A stretch of 64,000 nt of DNA from contig JAYMGJ010000586.1 in assembly GCA_037178675.1 (NCBI GenBank), positions 23,973 through 87,972 of the forward strand. Reading direction: 5' to 3'. Below the pieces are notes generated by a model. It saw only the letters and a list, made by a program, of their open reading frames with translations. It had not been told where the DNA came from and ran no database searches. This document shows, piece after piece, positions 24,406 to 37,600 of the stretch; the stretch's first letter is position 1; each line of letters starts with the position of its first letter. The position numbers were made by a program, and so were the translations under genes. This DNA is from Scleroderma bovista. Taxonomy: Eukaryota > Basidiomycota > Agaricomycetes > Boletales > Sclerodermataceae.

Positions 24406-25367
24406 CTAAAAGTTGGGCTGTGACTGGGAGACTGCAGCGACGGCGGCAGCAGCAGCGGCATGTCGTTGTTCGGCGGTGCCGAGCATCAACGCCTCATTGA
24501 CACTGCGAAAAACTGTTGGTCACCGATCGGGTATGAATCATACTTGAGACTTACGTGCGAAGTCTCTGCACTTCATTTTCTGCCTGCTGGAGTCTTGCCT
24601 GGAGTTGTTGGGCGGTCATCTCGAGGTACTTGACGTGAGTGGTTGCGCGGTCAAGGAGGGAGACCTTGCTCGACTTCTGGTTGGAAACCGGAAGGGCATC
24701 CTTGAGGCGGCGGTAGCCATCCCTGAGTTCATCACGACGCCTTTGCTCCGACTCGATGCGCTGCTTCCGGATGGTCTCGCGGCGAGCATCGGTGTTGTTG
24801 GAGCCGCTGGGGAGGGGCTGGAAGTCATCGTCTTCCTCGTCCGAGTCCTCATTGCGGGACTTCCTGCGGGCAGCCTTGGTCACAGAGCGGGTGGCGGGGG
24901 CGGCGATGGGGTTGAAACGATGGGAGCGAGGGACGCTGGCGTAGAGGACGCTGTTGACTGGCGCGGGCGAGTGGGTACCACTGCCACGGCTGCGTCTGCC
25001 AGATGCGAGGCCGTCAGAGGACAGCTCACCTGCAGAAAGGTTGTAAACAGCCGGGGGAGAGACGCCGTTCTCCGGGGGGGTGTAGGGACGACCGGGAGAG
25101 GCAGTGGTGTATGAGGACGAGTAGGAGTACTCGCCGATGGTGTTGGTCAGGTTCAACGAGTCAAAGTCGAGACGAGGGGAGGAGGAAGGGCCGGGCACTG
25201 CCACATGTAAGCTAAATATGGGGGTGATGGCTGAGGATCTGATGGGACTTACGAGCCATGGACGATACGCCATAGGGGGATTGTGGGTACTGGAGGAAGG
25301 GCTCGAGGTTGAGGGTGTCGTAGGAAAAGGAGGTGTCGAAGGGGCGCTCGAGCAAGGTGGACTCCAT
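24406..25367 (-). CDS. bHLH transcription factor A
   Basis: A likely nuclear DNA-binding regulator of about 280 residues. Start ATG 25367 (MESTLLERPFDTSF) has a good Kozak context (GAA before, G after); an in-frame ATG at 25478 would add 37 residues with poorer context. An intron after SSMA leads into a Ser/Pro-rich region, an acidic patch (NEDSDEEDDDFQPLP), then the bHLH: basic region RRETIRKQRIESEQRRRDEL, helix 1 RDGYRRLKDALPVSN, loop QKSSKVSLL, helix 2 RATTHVKYLEMTAQQ, then a leucine-heptad coiled coil LQARLQQAENEVQRLR, so it probably dimerises. The basic region keeps Glu and Arg of E-box binders but lacks the usual His at position 5. The last exon adds an Ala-rich tail, stop at 24406-24408. 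Paralogue of the gene at 32143-33344. Confidence 0.88.
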
Positions 25368-25565
25368 TTCGAAGGCGTGAGGGTCGGTTCGTATGGCGGG
25401 AGGTAAATGCACAGCAGAGATGTGGGGGCGGCAATAAAAAGACACTGGAAGACAAGGGGCGCCTTGTTGTATTGTCATGAGGGTCGGCAACGGAAACAAA
25501 AAGTGAGAGAGATGGCTTACGTTACGAGCTGGCTGTTACGACCCGGCGCACAATAGACCCGCAGA

Positions 25566-25632
25566 GAGCGAATGGAAGAAGAAGAAGAAGAAGAAAAGAA
25601 AAAGAAAAGGGCGGGAGGAGGAGGAGGAGGGT
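25566..25632. repeat. Purine-rich low-complexity tract upstream of bHLH gene A
   Basis: GAA repeats followed by AAAG and GGA repeats on the plus strand. Relative to bHLH gene A this is a C/T-rich tract just upstream, as often found near fungal transcription starts. Regulatory role is inference. Confidence 0.5.
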
Positions 25633-28600
25633 AGAGACGCGGGGTGATTGAGATTGAGGATGGCTGGGGGGATTTGATCCCGTTGTTATATCTTTCCTAA
25701 CTCGTCCCATTCGGGCAGAACCTGCCTGGTATGGAAGGTGGTTCCGACAGCCCATAAATGGAAAGGGTGCCTCGTGTATGTGACATGATCGGGATTTGCT
25801 TTGGCTTCTGTGCTGCAGAAAACGGGTGTCCAAAGGGGGATTTCATTTGATCGAAATCTGTTCCCACTCTGTCACGCCTTCGGCATCTCCGTCCGGGATC
25901 TCTCCATTCCCCCCTACCCAGGCCCTGACCCCCCGGCGACCGTCCCGCCCCTCCGGACGCCCACCGGTCACCCGTATCGCTCGAGATCCGGACTCCCCGA
26001 CCCCGTCCACCATACTTATTCTGTGCTCATGGACCGGTTTCATGTGTAGCCGACTCGTGTTGCGTTCCTTTCATTCCCAATGCATCCCCGCCACCTGCGC
26101 TAACTTTGCTTCTATCTCCCAGAGATCTTCCGTCCTCCCCCCATATGCTCTTCTTAATGACGAGAACTTCCTCGACCTCAGCGTTCATCACCTAACTGAG
26201 CGGAGCGCCCAATTCACAGAGCTATCTCTTAGAACCTTGATCCTCTGCGTGGAATGGTTCTCCCAAGGGTATAGAGCGATTTTAACCGCGGGGTGGCTCT
26301 TAAAAAAAAAACACAACGACTGCCGTCATCCTATACAGATCAAATTGGTGCGTGCTATTTACCCACGTCCTTTGAAAGCCCATCTGTAAGTCCCTATTAC
26401 CAATACCCTGCCATATCACCCCCCGTCTATCGTGAACGGGTACTAGAACGATTTGTGGGTTCAATCTATCACTCAAAATGAATTCGGCTCACCTTATTGC
26501 GAGCGAGGCTATAGCTCTCCAGTGGGCGCCTTGGAAAACAGGTGGGTTGTCCACACATCCAAATGACGTTATCGCGTGCACGTAATTAGACTTCAAGGAA
26601 AGATGTCATATCCTGGCACGCAGCAGCAGCCCAGATGGAGGCGATGTCTTATCGTCAGGGCGTGCTGACGTGTCGTACTAGTAAGTCTGACAGCAGCCTG
26701 CCTGTTGCAAGTCAATCAAGGTCGACAAACAAGTTATCTTGCCAAGCACGATAATGCACAGGTCCTTTTTGCGTCACCTTCTCGATAGAAATGCTAAAGC
26801 TTCGCCAGGACCCGCGGCGTTCGTATCAGGAAATCCACAGTAAGGGTCCAGTCCTGTATGAACTGATACATTCCGCGAGAGAAGATGAACGAAAGCCGTC
26901 TGAACCATTTACGCTGTGCACCGGGAAATCCAAGACAGGAGGCAGACTTTCACTTACCTGGTGTCATTCCGCTGATCGGAACAAAGTCACAAATGCATAC
27001 CGGTCGGACGTTCGCTGGGTGCGGAGAGAAAACCATCAAAAGCCTAGCAGATGACGGTCTACAACAGCACGACACGACCTTGGACTAAAGGAGGTCCGCA
27101 GTTGACGTCGGCAGTGTTGGGTAAGAGAGCATGCAACCTAAACGGGCTGATACCTGAAACAGTCCAAGAGACAAAACAATGTTTACAGGGGCGGCGTAAG
27201 TGGGAAGGGCGCATCAGCCTTCTATGAGTGCATTTGGCGAGAGAGAAAAAATCAACCCGCATACAAAGAGAGCTAGCCAACCGAAATGACTTGATAGATA
27301 AACGATATGAACTCGGCCGTGATCATCGTGGTGGATGCGAGAGGGAAGAGTCTATCCACGATTGCAGATGAAGGGTTCAAGAGGATCTGGTACAAAGCGT
27401 ATTCTCTTCCATTCCTCAGAAGCTTTGTGGATATGAAAAGGGATCAAAGCCATCATCCCTTGATGGCCACCCAAGCTATCAAAATTCTGCTCCTGTGCGC
27501 ACCCAAGTGCTCGAATCCTATCCCTCACGCGATGCAGAAATCCATGGAAAGCGTCGTGCTAGAGGGGAGAGGTCTAGTGCTCCAACCTCATCAATGCATC
27601 GCCTGCCAACCAGCCTCGTTTTCACGGCCACAGAGCAGGTGCTAAGAAAGGCAGACACGTGATTTGTGACTGCCCCTTGTTCCACCATCAGAGCGATCGA
27701 CCTGCTATGTATAGTCTCAGTTCCCCTAGCAAGATCTGGTCGTATCGAGATTCCAGTGATACAACCACTTCGCTCCCTTTCCTCGGGACATGGTTTCCAG
27801 TCTCGTCGCTTTCCATTCCCAGTCCACCGCCGGTGCCTTGTTCCCTCTTGGCTTCAAGCGCCCCCTTCCCTATTGTAGTCCTACGTAGCTGTACGAACTC
27901 TCGCACAGCAGGGCCCTGGACTCGAAGTTCGTTTATGATCGCCTGTTTTGGCCATACAAACATTCATGTATGGTCGACCCTTGGTCCTTGGACTACAGCA
28001 GCATCATATCATTCCTGCCTATGAAGCGCTCATTCTGATTTGCTGGAGCCTGGGCACCAACCGTATCAGTGGATTAATGACTCACCCTTTTTGAAAATCC
28101 CCCCTCACACAGCCCCCTTGTCAAGAGAGAACTGTATACGGTAGAATGAACGAGAAGCCAGACTCAAAGTTCCTCTGTCGTCAGTGCATGTCAAAACTAG
28201 ACTTGCTTGATCAAAGATGACTTGATTTGACTTCTTCATCTCCGCCTACTAGATGTGCGGCGGCGGCCTTTTCTAGTTTGGGCTTGTGCCTTTCCTGACA
28301 AGCCTTGTTGTATCCTTTGCCGCATGGTATGTTCAACGCCTACCCGTACTCTACAATTGACAGGTCGCTTCAAACCTAACGTTCTCTGCAACGGAAGCCG
28401 CACAAGCGAGAGACACTGTAACCCCACCCAGCGAACCGACTCGGATCCCGGAGGATCCGGGCAACGTTTTTGTCCACTGCACATACTGCAATGTTCAACG
28501 GCCTTGTTCCATTCCATTACACTTGTTCCTTTCTAACGAAATGCGAACGTTATGTATGATTGATTCGCAAGCCAAGCCAGCTACGTTTTCTCTGCATACC

Positions 28601-31600
28601 CGCCAAGTTCTCCCACCTCACCTCATTCACATCCACCTCGCAGGACCTTTCAGTACCTATTCCGAGTTCATCGAAGGAATTTTGTCCATAACAAGATATG
28701 TAATCCATTCTGCATTCCCCTCCGCCCCAGTCGCATCATGTGCCACTGCAAAAAACGTTGCAAATGACATCGAATAGCATCCGTATCTAAAATCGATATT
28801 CATTCTACCTATCAGGTCACAAGTACGTACAACCAATCATCGCCATCGCCACCCCACCCCACCCAGCACGTTCACATCACCTTTCAAAATTATCCGCGTC
28901 ATTTTTTGCCATTTCACGTTCTGTCCTGCAGTCTGCGCACCCTAATCCGGCTGCTTATTCTCCACCGCTCCCCCCGTTCCCAATACCCCGTTACCGTCGT
29001 CCTCATTCCTTCCTGATTCTGCGGTGGCATCAACCTTTCCTTCTATCCCCCCGCAATAGTTCTCGATCCACGGACGTGGGGCCTGTCAGCCTCGCTGGGC
29101 AATCCTGTCGTGGAACGGTCTTGCCCCCTCGATGATCGTCCGAATTGCTTCCTGGGAAGGAAGTATCCGTGCAACTGGGACTCCGCATCGTCCGCCAGTT
29201 TCTTTCGATAGTGGCTAGTGCAGTGATGAAACACCCATGCTCCAGTAACAGAGACCGCAGGGAATGTGAATTAATGGCTTGAAACACATCACTCTCTGGA
29301 GTGGGTATGTTTCATCTATATCACATTTTGCCTAGCCAATCTACCCTGGTCGGCGGTCCATATTTCTGTCACAGTGACCGCCAATGCCCCTGACTATCAT
29401 TTCTGCCTGGCCACCTCGGCCACTGGTGAGCTGCGAAGGTACGTGGAGTCCGAGGATGTTCTTGTCACACTAGTAAACTCTTGGCATCCGAATACACTCC
29501 GAGATTATCAATAATATCCTCAGACCTTGGATGTCCCTGAGGTCATCTGCGTTGAATTCCAGATGGTGCCCAGACAGGGGCTGGGAGGATGTTTCATAAG
29601 TATGCAGCACACGACCGTTCCAGGCCATTCCCGCTATCTGGACAATTTTAGCGACTATAATTAGGTACGTATGAACCTCACCATGCTCCGACCCGTCTGA
29701 ATCCATCGGATGAAAGGACCGGGGATGTAAGTGGCCGAGTCCTGTGGCCATACGTGATAATATTGCGTATGCACACGTATAGCATTCAGGGTATCCGGTG
29801 CGTGCGAGTGGCGACGGCCAGGATCTGCTGAGCCTGTGGACCAGCTATCTTGAGAGTTGAACCCAGTGGATCGTGAGCTTGATGGAGTGGTCAGGCTGTA
29901 GTATTAGCCCATCTCCAAGCGCTTTGACCAAGGCTGGTCGATCAACAAAACGTGATTCTACAAGGTCCACAGCTTGGCTGGTCGACCAAAGGCCACAGTT
30001 TGCGTGGTCGCATGTCTACCCATTCTTCCTTGTTCCACCATGGTTTCCGATGACAAGATATCCAAAATGATATGATGACGCGATAGAGTCTATTGCAAGC
30101 CTTTGACCCTGCCTTCCCAACCTTACTTGTTCCACTGGTTATCCATGGAAACAGTGGGGGTATATGGTACAAATAGGCAAAAAGGCAATTCGGATCTGAT
30201 TCGGATCGCTGACGATATGCTCCCGTTTCGCGGGACTTTGATGGAAAATCGTAGCAGAGATCCAGGGTAAACCTTTGAACCAGCCAATCGTGTCTTTGTA
30301 TACCCGATGGTTCATGGTTTCGACAACATATCAGGGAGGCCGCTGAAGGAGTAGCACTAGATGGACCTGTAACCACTATGATGAGTGCATTGCGATTACT
30401 TGTTACTTGGCAGGGAGAATCTGAATTCGAGTGATACAATTCCAACCTGGCGGCAGCCCTGACAGGGGAGATAAGATTGCATCCGACGCATTCCAGATAG
30501 TGTATGCTCAGTTCGTAATATCCACTGGTCCTCTACGTAGCGTCGTACATGAATGTATCGCCTCTGAAGGCCTGGGGACCTCGGCCCCAAGCTTAACGAC
30601 ACCGAAGTTCGATCAGTCATTTTGATAAAGACAGAACAACTCACAAACCCCATTTGAGGTTTGAAAAATTTGAACTGTCATTGTTATCCCCCCTCGGACA
30701 GGAGAGGCTGCACGTGTTCCTTATTGCAACTGCGGGTTGACAACGGTGTTGGCAAACTGATAGATGCATATAGATATGAATTGCAAAACGTGAACTGTCG
30801 TCGTCGTCTTCTTCGGGATATCTCACACCGTGTTACGAATGCCACGGGAATTCTCGACGAAGGGGAAAGTTCCTGCATAACAAATGGATCGCAAGGGAGA
30901 GCGATATCACACCCAATATCATCATTCTTCCTCTGCGAACTTAACCAAAGTAGACTAGGCCAACGCCAGCCCGATCAGTCAAAGATACCGACTGATGGTC
31001 AAGTTCCCCCAGCCCAGCTTCTTCCTGGGAGCGTCGGACACCCGTGTATCTTACGTTTGTCTTCCAATCTGACCGCAGCAGATTTCTTCAGGAAGACCAC
31101 CTTATCACCCGCATAAAGTACAGGTGTGGTCCCATCGTTTCTGAAATTGCAAAAGAAAGGGGGGAAAAGAAAGTCGTGCAACTCGTGCAACATTCGTCAT
31201 TGAATGGTTCGTCACGTTTTTCATCACGGGTGAAGGGGTGGATACATGAGATCGTATGCGGAAGGTCGTAGCTCGTGGTGTGCAACGGGGCATCCCGCAC
31301 CCCGTGTTACTACTAGCCTGACTCCACTCGTGGCCGAACCAGCGGCACGGGAGTTGGAGCGGAGCGGCTACACGGGCGTAGGTTGGTCGAGGGTTCGTGA
31401 TGGATGAAAGAAGGGGAAAAAGAAATATGGGAAGCGGATGGAGCAAAAATGAAATGAAAAGGGGGAAAGGGTCAAGTTGGAGATAGTGGCGAGAAAAAAA
31501 AAAAAAAGGGAACTGCAGAACAGGCGCGCAAGAGGGTAATGGGGGTCCCTTCGGAGTCCTTCAATCCGTCCGCCCACTGGCACGTTGCATGTAGCGCTGT

Positions 31601-32031
31601 CGGCTGCTGACATTTTGACGTAAAAAAACGAGATCCACTGGGAACCGATCGCGAGGCGAAGATAACCACCGAATCGTAAATCGAGTCCAGTCGAGCGACG
31701 ACGATGAGGCGAGGCAAAAAAGGAAGTTTTGACTATCGATGAGCATCAATCAAGTACGATTGGGAGTTGTAGTGGCCACGCCCTCGGAACGATATGCTTG
31801 AAAAACCGGCCCTGCCAGCGTATCATTGGGGAAGGAGTGTTCCGAGTAGACTGTAAGTATGGGGAGGTGTGAACAGGGGCTTTTTCCTGTGCATAATAGC
31901 ACCGCACAACCAGGCGCGGATAAGCTCGACCAGCCTTCACGAAGTCCAAGCGTCCCCATTCCTTTTCGTTGCGCCAGTGCAGGAATAAAAAATACACATC
32001 GTATCACGAGAACAAGCGGTACAAAGGGGAA

Positions 32032-32090
32032 AAAAGGGGGGGCATCGAAAAGAAAAAGGAAAAGAAAAAGAAAAAAAAAAAAGGAAATGG
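32032..32090. repeat. A/G-rich low-complexity tract
   Basis: Nearly pure A/G run with repeated AAAAGG and AAAAAG units, immediately beyond the stop of bHLH gene B. Confidence 0.6.
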
Positions 32091-32142
32091 GGACGAAAAG
32101 GCGCAGAAGCGTCCACGAAGAGAGCGACGTTTCAAGGTTGCT

Positions 32143-33344
32143 TCAGTACCTTTCCGACGCAGCAGGACTTCGTGAGTCCTCCCGCGGCGGTTCCTGTCCC
32201 TGCACATGCGCGAGGGAATGTGGTGGCATCCCTGGTTCTGGAGGGGGAGACAGCGGTCTGCTGTCTATGCCATGCATAGCATTGCCACCGTTGTTCGTTG
32301 CGGCGCCAGCAACTGTGCCTGGTGATGGCGTATTTGTTACACCGAGTGAAATCTTCTCATTTACAGCCCTCAGTCGCTGCACTTCCTGCTCCAACACAAG
32401 GAGACGAGCCTGCATCTCTTGGGTGGTTTTCTCGAGGTAGATGATGTGATTGGTCGCTACCAGAGTCATGTCAGCCAAACCGTGCTTGTATGCACAACGG
32501 GGAATATGTGCCTACCTCGCTCAAGCAGGGAGACTTTACTGCTCTTCTGGTTGGACACGGGAAGAACGTCTTTCAATTTCGCGTAACCATCGCGTAACTC
32601 GTCTCTGCGCCTCTGCTCAGCCTCAATCCTCTGGCGCCTTGTAGCCTCCTTGCGGGAGTTGGCGAGGTTCTCAACGTAAGTGGCACCCATGTCGTCGTCG
32701 TCGGAATCGTTCAATGAGCGGCCACGACCGCGTCGTCCGGAAGAACTGGTTGTGGGAGAGGGGGTGGGGTTGTAGCGTACGGATGTTCGATGAACAAGGC
32801 TAGTTCCTCTGGAGGATGAGGGGGAGCCTGTCCCACTGCTGTTTCTCGAATGGTGGTAAATGCCGTCCGCTGATGTGTCCGATCCTGAAATGGGAGGGGA
32901 CAAGGGATCGTACATGTGTGGGGAGGGCGGAGGGGGTGAGCCAGCAGGCAGAGTCATGGACACATGCTGTGGCGATGAGGTGTAAACGGGTGCCGGATAT
33001 TGATGCGTGGACATGAGGCTGAGATTATGGAACTGCAAGCCTTGATGGAGGTCTGGCGCGGAGAGATGGCCTGCATACAATGTCATTATCAGATCAACAT
33101 GCGGTTCAGGCGAGCACGAAACGCGAGAGGAAGAACACCCACGAGGATGGGGGCCAGGATGCTGTACGACTGGATAAGACGGTTGTTGCAACTGGTGGTT
33201 GTACGCGATGTAAGACGCTTCTTGCTCGGCAGGATAATATCCATAAGGATGGGTTCCACCGAGATTTTGATTGTGATCATCGGGTATATGCTGCTGTTGC
33301 TGCTGCTGCTGCTGTGGTTGATGCTGGTGCTGTTGCTGATCCAT
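32143..33344 (-). CDS. bHLH transcription factor B
   Basis: A second bHLH regulator, about 355 residues. ATG 33344 starts a poly-Gln/His N-terminus encoded by CAG/CAA repeats. After an intron near HPGPHPR come Pro/Ser-rich stretches, an acidic patch (RSLNDSDDDDMGATYV) and the bHLH: basic region RRQRIEAEQRRRDELRDGYA, LKDVLPVSNQKSSKVSLLER, an intron, then ATNHIIYLEKTTQEMQARLL and coiled coil LEQEVQRLRAVNEKISLG. The core is almost the same as in gene A (SEQRRRDELRDGY, LPVSNQKSSKVSLL), so the two are paralogues, but introns differ: B is split inside the bHLH after LLER, A is split after QRLRT. Stop TGA at 32143-32145. Targets unknown. Confidence 0.88.
33287..33344 (-). repeat. CAG/CAA trinucleotide run encoding poly-Gln
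   Basis: TGCTG repeats on the plus strand (CAG on the minus) encode a run of eight Gln plus alternating Gln/His at the N-terminus of bHLH B. Length is likely variable between strains. Confidence 0.7.
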
Positions 33345-34638
33345 CGTCTGCGAGTCGTGGACGGGTCGTGGATGTCAAATGAAAAGTGGGAGATCGTGAA
33401 CAAACGTGAACAAAAGGCAGGAACGGGGCGAGGAAGAAATAGAAGAAGCTAAGAAATGAGAAACAATGCTCGCCCGGTTGAAATGATTGGGATCCTCGCT
33501 CACTCGAGGACAGTGGTCCTTGTGACTTTCTCACGCATCCTTACAGCTTATTTGTAGACCACCGTTTGTACACTCGCACAATGGATTCGATGGTCCTTGA
33601 CGCTGCACCCATCGATCAGCCAGTGCCGACCCGATGGGCCGCTGTTGGTTTATTTATACACACTCGAATTATGAACACGCCTCGAGGCATTGTAATGGGG
33701 GTGCACTTCGCATCCAAAGGTTGATCCAATGGCTGCACCCAAGTCAACGAAGGGGGGGCCACCGGAATGGCACTGGCACTCGCCCCGGCTCCCGGTGGGC
33801 TATCTTCCTATCGATATCAAGTCGTGACATGGATCCTGTATTTACCTCTTCTTGCGGGCCAAACGGCGTCAGAAGGCCAAGATGCTGTGGTCCCTTTCAT
33901 ATCGCAACCAGGGGCGAGTAAGGACCCCTATCGAATGGAAACTGCGGAAGAGTAGGCGCTCCTCAGGTTCATCCAGATAAAAAAAAACAGGGCACAAACA
34001 TTTCGGGGTCAAATGGACTGGAAAGAAGACCGCAAGGAGCATTCCGCACATCCGTTGGATCTGCCAGAGCGTGATGAATTCAGGATCGCGATGGTAGGTT
34101 CGACAGCGGAGGTCATATATCCATACCGCGAGACAAGCACGATAGCATGCGAACCTGCAATGGACACCCCAACAGTTACTAGGTGTGACTTAATCCACCT
34201 ACCACTCGACGAGGAGCCCTAATAGTCTCCTAAGTTGAAAGCACCGAGTTTGTTTGTTCCGAAATGGACACCTACTCACGTGACTTGAGTGCGCATCAAA
34301 CTCTTTTCGTAGTTGTTGTGGGTGTCCTCGAGAGCCCAGTGCTCATCTACCTCAACAGCGTGCTACGGTTTCGCCCCATCGGTTGCTAGAACCAACGGGA
34401 GGTCGGGAGAGGGTACTACTATTATATGTCACTGTTCCATCTTTTCGGAAAGGGTTCGTACACCACAGACACGCTCACTGTCATGGGCTCAAATTGCACT
34501 AGCAATACAGTTGTGGTCGTAACACCCACGGGACAATCCAGGCGGAGGACTCTTATCGCCCTCTATACGTTCGTTGATTTTTAGTCCGCTCACAGGTTTT
34601 TTCCTTGTCCGTGGCCACCGCTCGCGCCTCAACCTGTA
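33345..34638. other. Divergent upstream region of bHLH B and the 34639 gene
   Basis: 1.3 kb between two divergent starts. No gene recognised; presumably promoter and 5' UTR sequence for both. Confidence 0.45.
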
Positions 34639-37600
34639 ATGTCATCCGAGGGAAGCTCTCATGTCTCGACACATTCTCATAGCCAACAGCCAGGATGGGG
34701 ACCATCACGTACTCCTTTGCCCCCTCATAGGCTTGCCAAGTTAGCCAATGCCCTTGGTGTTGCCGCGCCTTTACCTGCGACAGCGTCCAATGGTGCCTTT
34801 TTGTCACCTTCGACTCTTCCTTCTGGACAGTCCCCTCCTCTCCTGGATATACCCTGGCGTGCGACAACCCCGTCGGTTGCGTCAGCCCACACCGCTGCCT
34901 CGTCCTCACAATCCAAGTATCTCCTTCACGTTATCCCCCCGGCTTATCTCCCACATGACGATATAGCTGATTCCTCTGAGTTAATACCACCTCCACCTGG
35001 TGCCTCTGGATATCATCCTCAATTTCAACGCGGGATCCTAGTTACATTGCAGTCCACCCTTCAGGCACAATTAGTCGTCATAGCAAGAGAATATGCGCTG
35101 CCCAGTACCTTCGGCATGGTCCTTTATCTTGTCCGTGCAGCTTCCCAGGACAATGTAACCTCGTCTATAGACCAGAGTACCATCGGACCTGGCCCGCGGC
35201 TATCAGAAGACCTGTGGAAGCACATCTGGACGCGTGTCCTCCGTGCAGAACGCGACGACGCGAGCTCGTCCTGGCCAAGTCCCTCTCCAAATGGCCTCGG
35301 ACTTAGCATCGACTCCAATGGCCAGACCCAGGCTTTACGCCCATTGGTTACTCCCACGCGAACAGAAACTCCCCTTCCCCTTCCCCTGCCCAATCCCGTG
35401 ACACCTTCATCTACTTTCGTGTCTTCTGTTCCCGACTTGCGTTCACATATCAAGGCTGATCCTTCATCCGCCTCGCATTCCGACCCGGATACCCCAGATA
35501 CATCTCGTTCTTTTGATCAGGAACTCCCCGGCATAGAATTGCCGGGGTTGACGTCGCCATCTATTATTCCTATTCTTGCAAAAGTCGAATTTGACATTGA
35601 CCGTAGAAGAGCTGGCTGGTATGAGCCGTGGCTACGGAGTCGTCGTATCACATACTCCAGGAGAACCGAGAGTCGGTCAAGTAACCGAACCGGCTCTCAA
35701 TCTCGTACCGGAGATGAAGCTAGCCCCTCGGACGACAGGCGGGCACCATTCGACCTCAAGTTAGTTGGGAGGATGCAGAAGCCTGGTTTCTTGCGCTCAA
35801 TGGATGAGTGTGACGATGTGCACCCCCTAGCTAACGATGATTACGATCCTTTGTCGGACTCTCCGGGTACAATGGATGATGAAGGGTTTGCGGATGCGAC
35901 TTCCCGCATCTCTTCTGATAAAGACAAAGATCCGTTGACTGAGGTATTCGGCACCGACGCCGAAACCTGGGCGAATATGCACTCAAACTCCGAAGGAATA
36001 GGGGAAAGGGTTGATCCGAATGTAGCTCAGTTTGCACTAGATGCCTCCTCACTTGCACAACATTCTTCGCATGGCGAGGGAGATGAACAAGAGAATGGAA
36101 TAGATGATGTTGGCGAAGTTCACGCAATTATACAGCGGATGTCAGGACCGCCTTTGACATCGCCAACGGCCTCCGGTGGATATAAGCGTCCTGTCCCCCC
36201 TCCCCTGGTGCTCGCTCCCAAATCGCCAACGGATGTAGTCCCAGGTGGCGCTAGTTCCGTGCCCTCTAGTCGAAGAACCAGCACAACCCTCCCTTACGCA
36301 AATGGTTCAAACGCTGTAGATGATACCGAATTCCGCAACAAGGAGGGGCTGTCTCTCGAGCTGGAACAGGAGTATCTACGCTCACGGAGTCCGTCAGAGG
36401 ATAAGCGGGTCGGTGCCTTGTTCGAGAGTTTGGATCTTGGCTTGGACTTTGATGACGATGAGGAGGTCCGAGTGCCTTGTTTTAATTCTGTTTCTTTGAA
36501 GCTGATGGGATGTTGCCAAAAGTACGATGAGAATGACCCCAATGATCGACGAAGAAGCCAGTACCTATTGAAGGCAAGACTGGATGAGATAGAAAAGGTA
36601 AGTTGTGATGCTTTACTGGCTCCCAAGATAGAAGTGACATACTGCTATTAGACGTTTATCCAGTTCTCGCCTGGTCAGTTGAAAGCAAACTTCTTGGACG
36701 AGGATTTGACGATAACCCACCGACGCGCCCTTACATCAACTTCCCAGTCTCCATCTCCTGATCCATTCGGTGTCAAGACTCATAGCCTAGCACATGATCG
36801 GTAGGTGTTTAGCTGGAAGGACCGGCTATGTTGCTCAATAACATACCATGAACAGCCAATCCACTTCCGCATCTGCAGATGCTAGCGGTGCAGCATGGCC
36901 CGCAGTCCCCTATTCTACTATATCGAAATCAGTGGACAACCCACCGCCTCCACAACGATCTAACTTACCCCTGTCACCGCCCAAACTAGCTTTCAATGGG
37001 GTCACGACCGGCGCCCCGAAGGCCTTCCTCCCTCCGACTCCGGTAGGGATGAAGAGTGGAATATCCTCCGAGACTGAAGCACGACGGCGAGAACTTGAAC
37101 ATTCGGCATACCCTACGACAGTATCGGCTCCATTCACCCGACCAACAGACTTGACCTCTGACTCCCCCATACCACTATCTCCGGATCCGTTTGGCCGATA
37201 TCCTTCCATGTACGATGATCAGATATCGCCAGCACCGACTTATTGGGATCCAGCGACAAAGCAGTTTTCTCATGAACCTACCGATTCACGACCATCGACC
37301 TCTTCAGTGGATGAATATTCCTTAGACTCTACAACACAGTCCAGCCGATTTTCAGCTGATTCCAGTATAGCAATAGATCAGCAGGACAAAGGTGGCAAGG
37401 CTCAGGGCCCATTGGCCAGCGTGAAAAGCCTTAAACGCTTATGGCGGAGGAGCAAAGGTTCATCTGTTTCTACTGCTCAACCTCCCACTCCTGGGCCTGG
37501 AAGAACGTCCTTCCCTTCTCAACAGGTCAGACCCGTCCCCTCGCAAGAACAACTAGGTCCCCCACCGGTCACCACTGCGTCAGCAAGGAATGGTAAAGTG

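Larger units (their letters stand above)
25368..32142. other. 6.8-kb gene-poor region between the bHLH paralogues
   Basis: No open frame in this stretch shows a recognisable domain, sensible codon pattern over more than one exon, or convincing splice chain. The longest (197 codons, 25796-26389 plus) is Pro/Ser/Arg-rich and looks like chance. I see no terminal repeats, reverse transcriptase, transposase motifs or tRNA. It contains homopurine and poly-A runs (31491-31507, 32032-32090). It may be long regulatory DNA upstream of bHLH gene A, non-coding transcripts, or decayed sequence. Confidence 0.45.

Noticed and set aside
24605..25114. 169-codon open frame on the plus strand
   Set aside because: Antisense to bHLH gene A; Gly/Val/Arg-rich mirror of Ser/Pro codons, no domain.
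25796..26389. 197-codon open frame on the plus strand in the gene-poor region
   Set aside because: Begins with a non-ATG codon, Pro/Ser/Arg-rich start, no domain, no splice partners; likely chance.
29925..29995. Short repeated GGCTGGTCGA(C/T)CAA motif
   Set aside because: Two imperfect copies around a small palindrome; too short to call a mobile element or regulator site.
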